Source: Cephalothrix simula (taxonomy: Eukaryota; Nemertea; Palaeonemertea; Archinemertea; Cephalotrichidae). Taken from it: a DNA stretch of 10,748 nucleotides. The notes beneath the pieces were generated by a model. That model saw only the letters and a list, made by a program, of their open reading frames with translations. It searched no databases and was not told the DNA's origin. Made by a program: the position numbers and the translations under genes. Shown here in pieces: positions 9,451-10,748 of this stretch (positions within the stretch are counted from its first letter, which is position 1; each line of letters starts with the position of its first letter). The stretch lies in contig JAXIUW010216618.1 of assembly GCA_035591015.1 (NCBI GenBank), forward strand, positions 1 through 10,748, in the 5' to 3' direction.

Positions 9451-9714
9451 CTAGAGGGAGGTGAGAGTCGTTGCGTTGTTAGTCGACCAAATGGTGATGC
9501 CACGGTCTTCTTCGGTGATGTTAAAAGTTCACGATAGCAACTCATTAAATGTGTTGGCGGTACCTTCTATCAACTCGTTGCCTTCGTTGGCAAATGTTAG
9601 CGTTTTTCTTATGGCAGCATCACGATTTTGCGCATTCTCGGCATCACGGCATTGGGTATCTGGCTGCCTTGTATTTGTTGAGAAGATGTTGTAAAATGTG
9701 CTGATGTTACAACT
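9451..9714 (-). pseudogene. Best-preserved array unit, 88 codons with one stop
   Basis: A single minus-strand frame runs from 9714 to TAG at 9451-9453 with just one internal stop, TGA at 9529-9531. Motifs in order are CRDAENAQNRD, LTFANEGNELIEG, TANTFNELLS, stop, TFNITEEDRG and ITIWSTNNATTLTSL. Hydrophobic alternation, NELIEG (C' strand), L-x-F-N-I-T-E-E-D-R-G (E strand and turn) and a polar G-strand loop follow the Ig plan. Trp stands where the second Cys is expected, and TGG is one base from a Cys codon. With one change the frame would be open across a domain length. A CAG acceptor lies upstream near 9721 and would pair with the donor at 9776-9781. Confidence 0.42.
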
Positions 9715-9781
9715 TTAGCAGCTGCACGGAACCAAGTCAATTTCGACTAATTGTTGAAAGCAGGGTATGTAGAGTACTTAC

Positions 9782-9863
9782 CTTTGAAGAAATTTTGGAG
9801 TGCGTTTCCTTTTGGTGGTTGCAGTACCTTGATCCTATGTTCGTGCCTCTGGACTCCTGTCTC
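9782..9863 (-). other. Candidate 82-nt exon with splice borders and VLQPP linker
   Basis: Read on the minus strand, this segment starts after ACATTTCAG and ends at AAAG followed by GTAAGTA (9775-9781), a near-consensus donor. Open throughout, it reads TGVQRHEHRIKVLQPPKGNA. An alternating strand followed by V-L-x-P-P is the classic G strand and inter-domain linker of Ig repeats. A CAG acceptor about 60 nt further on would join it in phase to the CpG-rich unit at 9451-9721, but that junction frame then hits stops. It could be a real exon of a gene that continues to the right, or a remnant. Confidence 0.4.
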
Positions 9864-10140
9864 CTGAAATGTATTATGCTCAATCAAGCTACATTAGTAT
9901 TACCAAGTTTGATTGTTTCTTTCACAAGACCTTTCAAGGTCATATAAAGGTCAATAAACAAAAATTGGGGGTGGGGTATATATATGACTTTTTTCGGAAA
10001 ATTCTCCTACTACCGGTTTCATACAGAAAAAAAGCTGTTTTTCACCGACTTTTGGACCGCTCAAATATATTATTTTCCTTTATAGCATATATGGGAGTTT
10101 TTCAATTTTTCTCATAGTTTAAAAAATCTCATAATAAATA
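9864..10140. other. Non-coding, likely intron or upstream DNA
   Basis: No exon is recognised. The 82-codon plus-strand frame at 9869-10117 has no recognisable motif and is opposite to the inferred gene direction. The only notable item is the DR5 half-site pair at 9937-9953. Confidence 0.4.
9937..9953 (+). promoter_or_regulatory. DR5-type nuclear receptor site (candidate)
   Basis: Two perfect AGGTCA half-sites at 9937-9942 and 9948-9953 are separated by TATAA, giving a direct repeat with 5-bp spacing. The first is preceded by TCA, making TCAAGGTCA, an extended half-site. DR5 elements are the known target of RAR/RXR heterodimers. The site lies about 75 bp upstream of the candidate minus-strand exon at 9863. 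The match is exact but short, so chance is a real possibility. Confidence 0.3.
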
Positions 10141-10255
10141 CTTCATACGTCGCTGACTACAAACCGTGCATTATTACAATAGTGCACATGGGCATTATTG
10201 TAATAATGCATATCCATCTTAATAAACCACGGTTTGTAATCAGTGGTGTATGAAG
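10141..10255. repeat. 115-bp foldback inverted repeat
   Basis: The outer arms are CTTCATAC..ACAAACCGTG at 10141-10168 and its reverse complement at 10228-10255, with 24 of 28 positions matching. The inner arms TGCATTATTACAATA (10167-10181) and TATTGTAATAATGCA (10196-10210) are a perfect 15-bp pair around a 14-nt loop. The right arm alone carries about 17 extra bases (10211-10227). No target duplication is obvious. It would form a long hairpin and is most likely a small MITE. Confidence 0.75.
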
Positions 10256-10511
10256 CGTTCACAACATATGTAGATTTACGAAACACAAAGTAGTTAACAA
10301 TTTTGCAATCCGAAAAATTTTCGCAGTTGATTGAAAAACTCATTCTCAACTCAGATCTGATTCCACAAAATCAGCTCTGATAGGAGTCGTAAATAAAATG
10401 GCGAAATATCACCGCAAAATGCCAATCGCCAATCAGAACACAACAGTCTTCGGTGACATAGTATCATCACTTTTAATTCAAATTTTAGCGTAAACCTCAT
10501 TCCCTCAGATG
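10256..10511. other. Non-coding stretch
   Basis: No feature is supported beyond a 68-codon minus-strand frame (10143-10349) that runs through the foldback and is therefore not credible as a gene. Confidence 0.45.
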
Positions 10512-10583
10512 AGATCGTGGCCTAGTCAGTAGCGTGGGTGTGTCAGTGGCGGGTTTGAGTCCCGGCAGAGGCTTTTTTTTTTT
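10512..10583 (+). ncRNA. tRNA-derived element (SINE head or tRNA pseudogene)
   Basis: TGGCCTAGTCA at 10518-10528 fits the Pol III A box (TGGCNNAGNNG, last base off) and GGTTTGAGTCC at 10552-10562 fits the B box (GGTTCGANTCC, one change). A long T-run starts at 10573 and would end Pol III transcription. The spacing between boxes is about 10 nt shorter than in a normal tRNA, the acceptor stem does not pair, and the T stem pairs at 4 of 5 positions, so it is not a working tRNA gene. A TGGCCTAGT..TAGCG start followed by GGGTT.GA.TCCCGGC is typical of tRNA-derived SINE heads in invertebrates. Confidence 0.65.
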
Positions 10584-10748
10584 ATTTTTATTTTTCCATT
10601 TATTTTATCTTTTTGGATATTTTATAAGGTCTTACAACAGGATCACAACCCTGGGAGGGGTGGGGAGATCGAAATCATGTATTTGAAAAGCACACTTACA
10701 GTAAGGGGGATTTCCGAAATTTATTTTCTAAAAATAGCTTCCCGATCG
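10584..10748. other. T-rich tail and unassigned DNA
   Basis: After the tRNA-like head the sequence is T-rich to about 10620, followed by ordinary DNA. It could be the body of the SINE, but I recognise no conserved SINE core domain and no end duplication before the window stops. Confidence 0.35.

Larger units (their letters stand above)
6760..9863 (-). pseudogene. Decayed array of Ig-like repeat exons (whole region)
   Basis: This covers a set of diverged, related segments read on the minus strand (separate entries below). They share protein-level motifs: LTFA followed by NE.IE, an acidic-x-DRG turn, and STNN.TT. They also share intervening DNA. For example, TGACATGC followed by a GCTAAT-type word recurs at about 8877 and 9398, CCTCTATCA at 8971 and 9201, and TCGCGCATTGA at 8793 and 9096, so whole exon-plus-intron units were duplicated. 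Unit spacing is about 230-320 bp. The motif order matches strands C to G of immunoglobulin-like domains, and the exon at 9782-9863 ends in a VLQPP linker typical after an Ig G strand. All the longer units carry stops or frameshifts, so decay is the simplest reading. The Ig assignment is tentative; the tandem relationship is firmer. The region is CpG-rich relative to its surroundings and is interrupted by the 7096-7683 element. Confidence 0.5.

Noticed and set aside
10512-10583. Functional tRNA gene
   Set aside because: Acceptor stem does not pair and the anticodon arm region is about 10 nt short.

Overview
This window looks like intergenic and intronic DNA from an animal nuclear genome, most likely a marine invertebrate. 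It is AT-rich, has no long open frame (the longest is 120 codons), and shows no bacterial-style packed genes, ribosome binding sites or operons. It carries several short DNA transposons with terminal inverted repeats, a tRNA-derived element near the right end, and spliceosomal-type exon borders. A mollusc is a weak guess, based on TACATGTA-type palindromes (981-1000) and many small inverted-repeat elements. No lineage is proven.

Layout. 1-2990 is non-coding; its only notable structure is a cluster of ACCTTAA/TTAAGGT palindromes at 81-236. A 160-bp inverted-repeat element flanked by TTAA sits at 3006-3165. 3170-5526 is again featureless AT-rich DNA with a few short palindromes. A 589-bp GC-rich non-autonomous transposon with 26-bp perfect ends and a TTA duplication lies at 5530-6118.

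From about 6760 to 9863 the base composition changes and CpG becomes frequent. This part holds the most interesting signal: diverged, tandemly related segments that read as protein only on the minus strand. They share motifs such as LTFA..NE.IE, DRG and STNNATT. The order of the motifs resembles the C to G strands of immunoglobulin-like domains. Every unit except the short 82-nt exon candidate is broken by stops or frameshifts, so I read the region as a decayed multi-exon gene for an Ig-like repeat protein. A second transposon-like element (7096-7683, 588 bp) lies inside this array.

The right end (9864-10748) contains a perfect DR5-type pair of AGGTCA half-sites, a 115-bp foldback at 10141-10255, and a tRNA-like Pol III promoter segment followed by a T-run at 10512-10583. 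No intact protein gene can be supported anywhere in the window.
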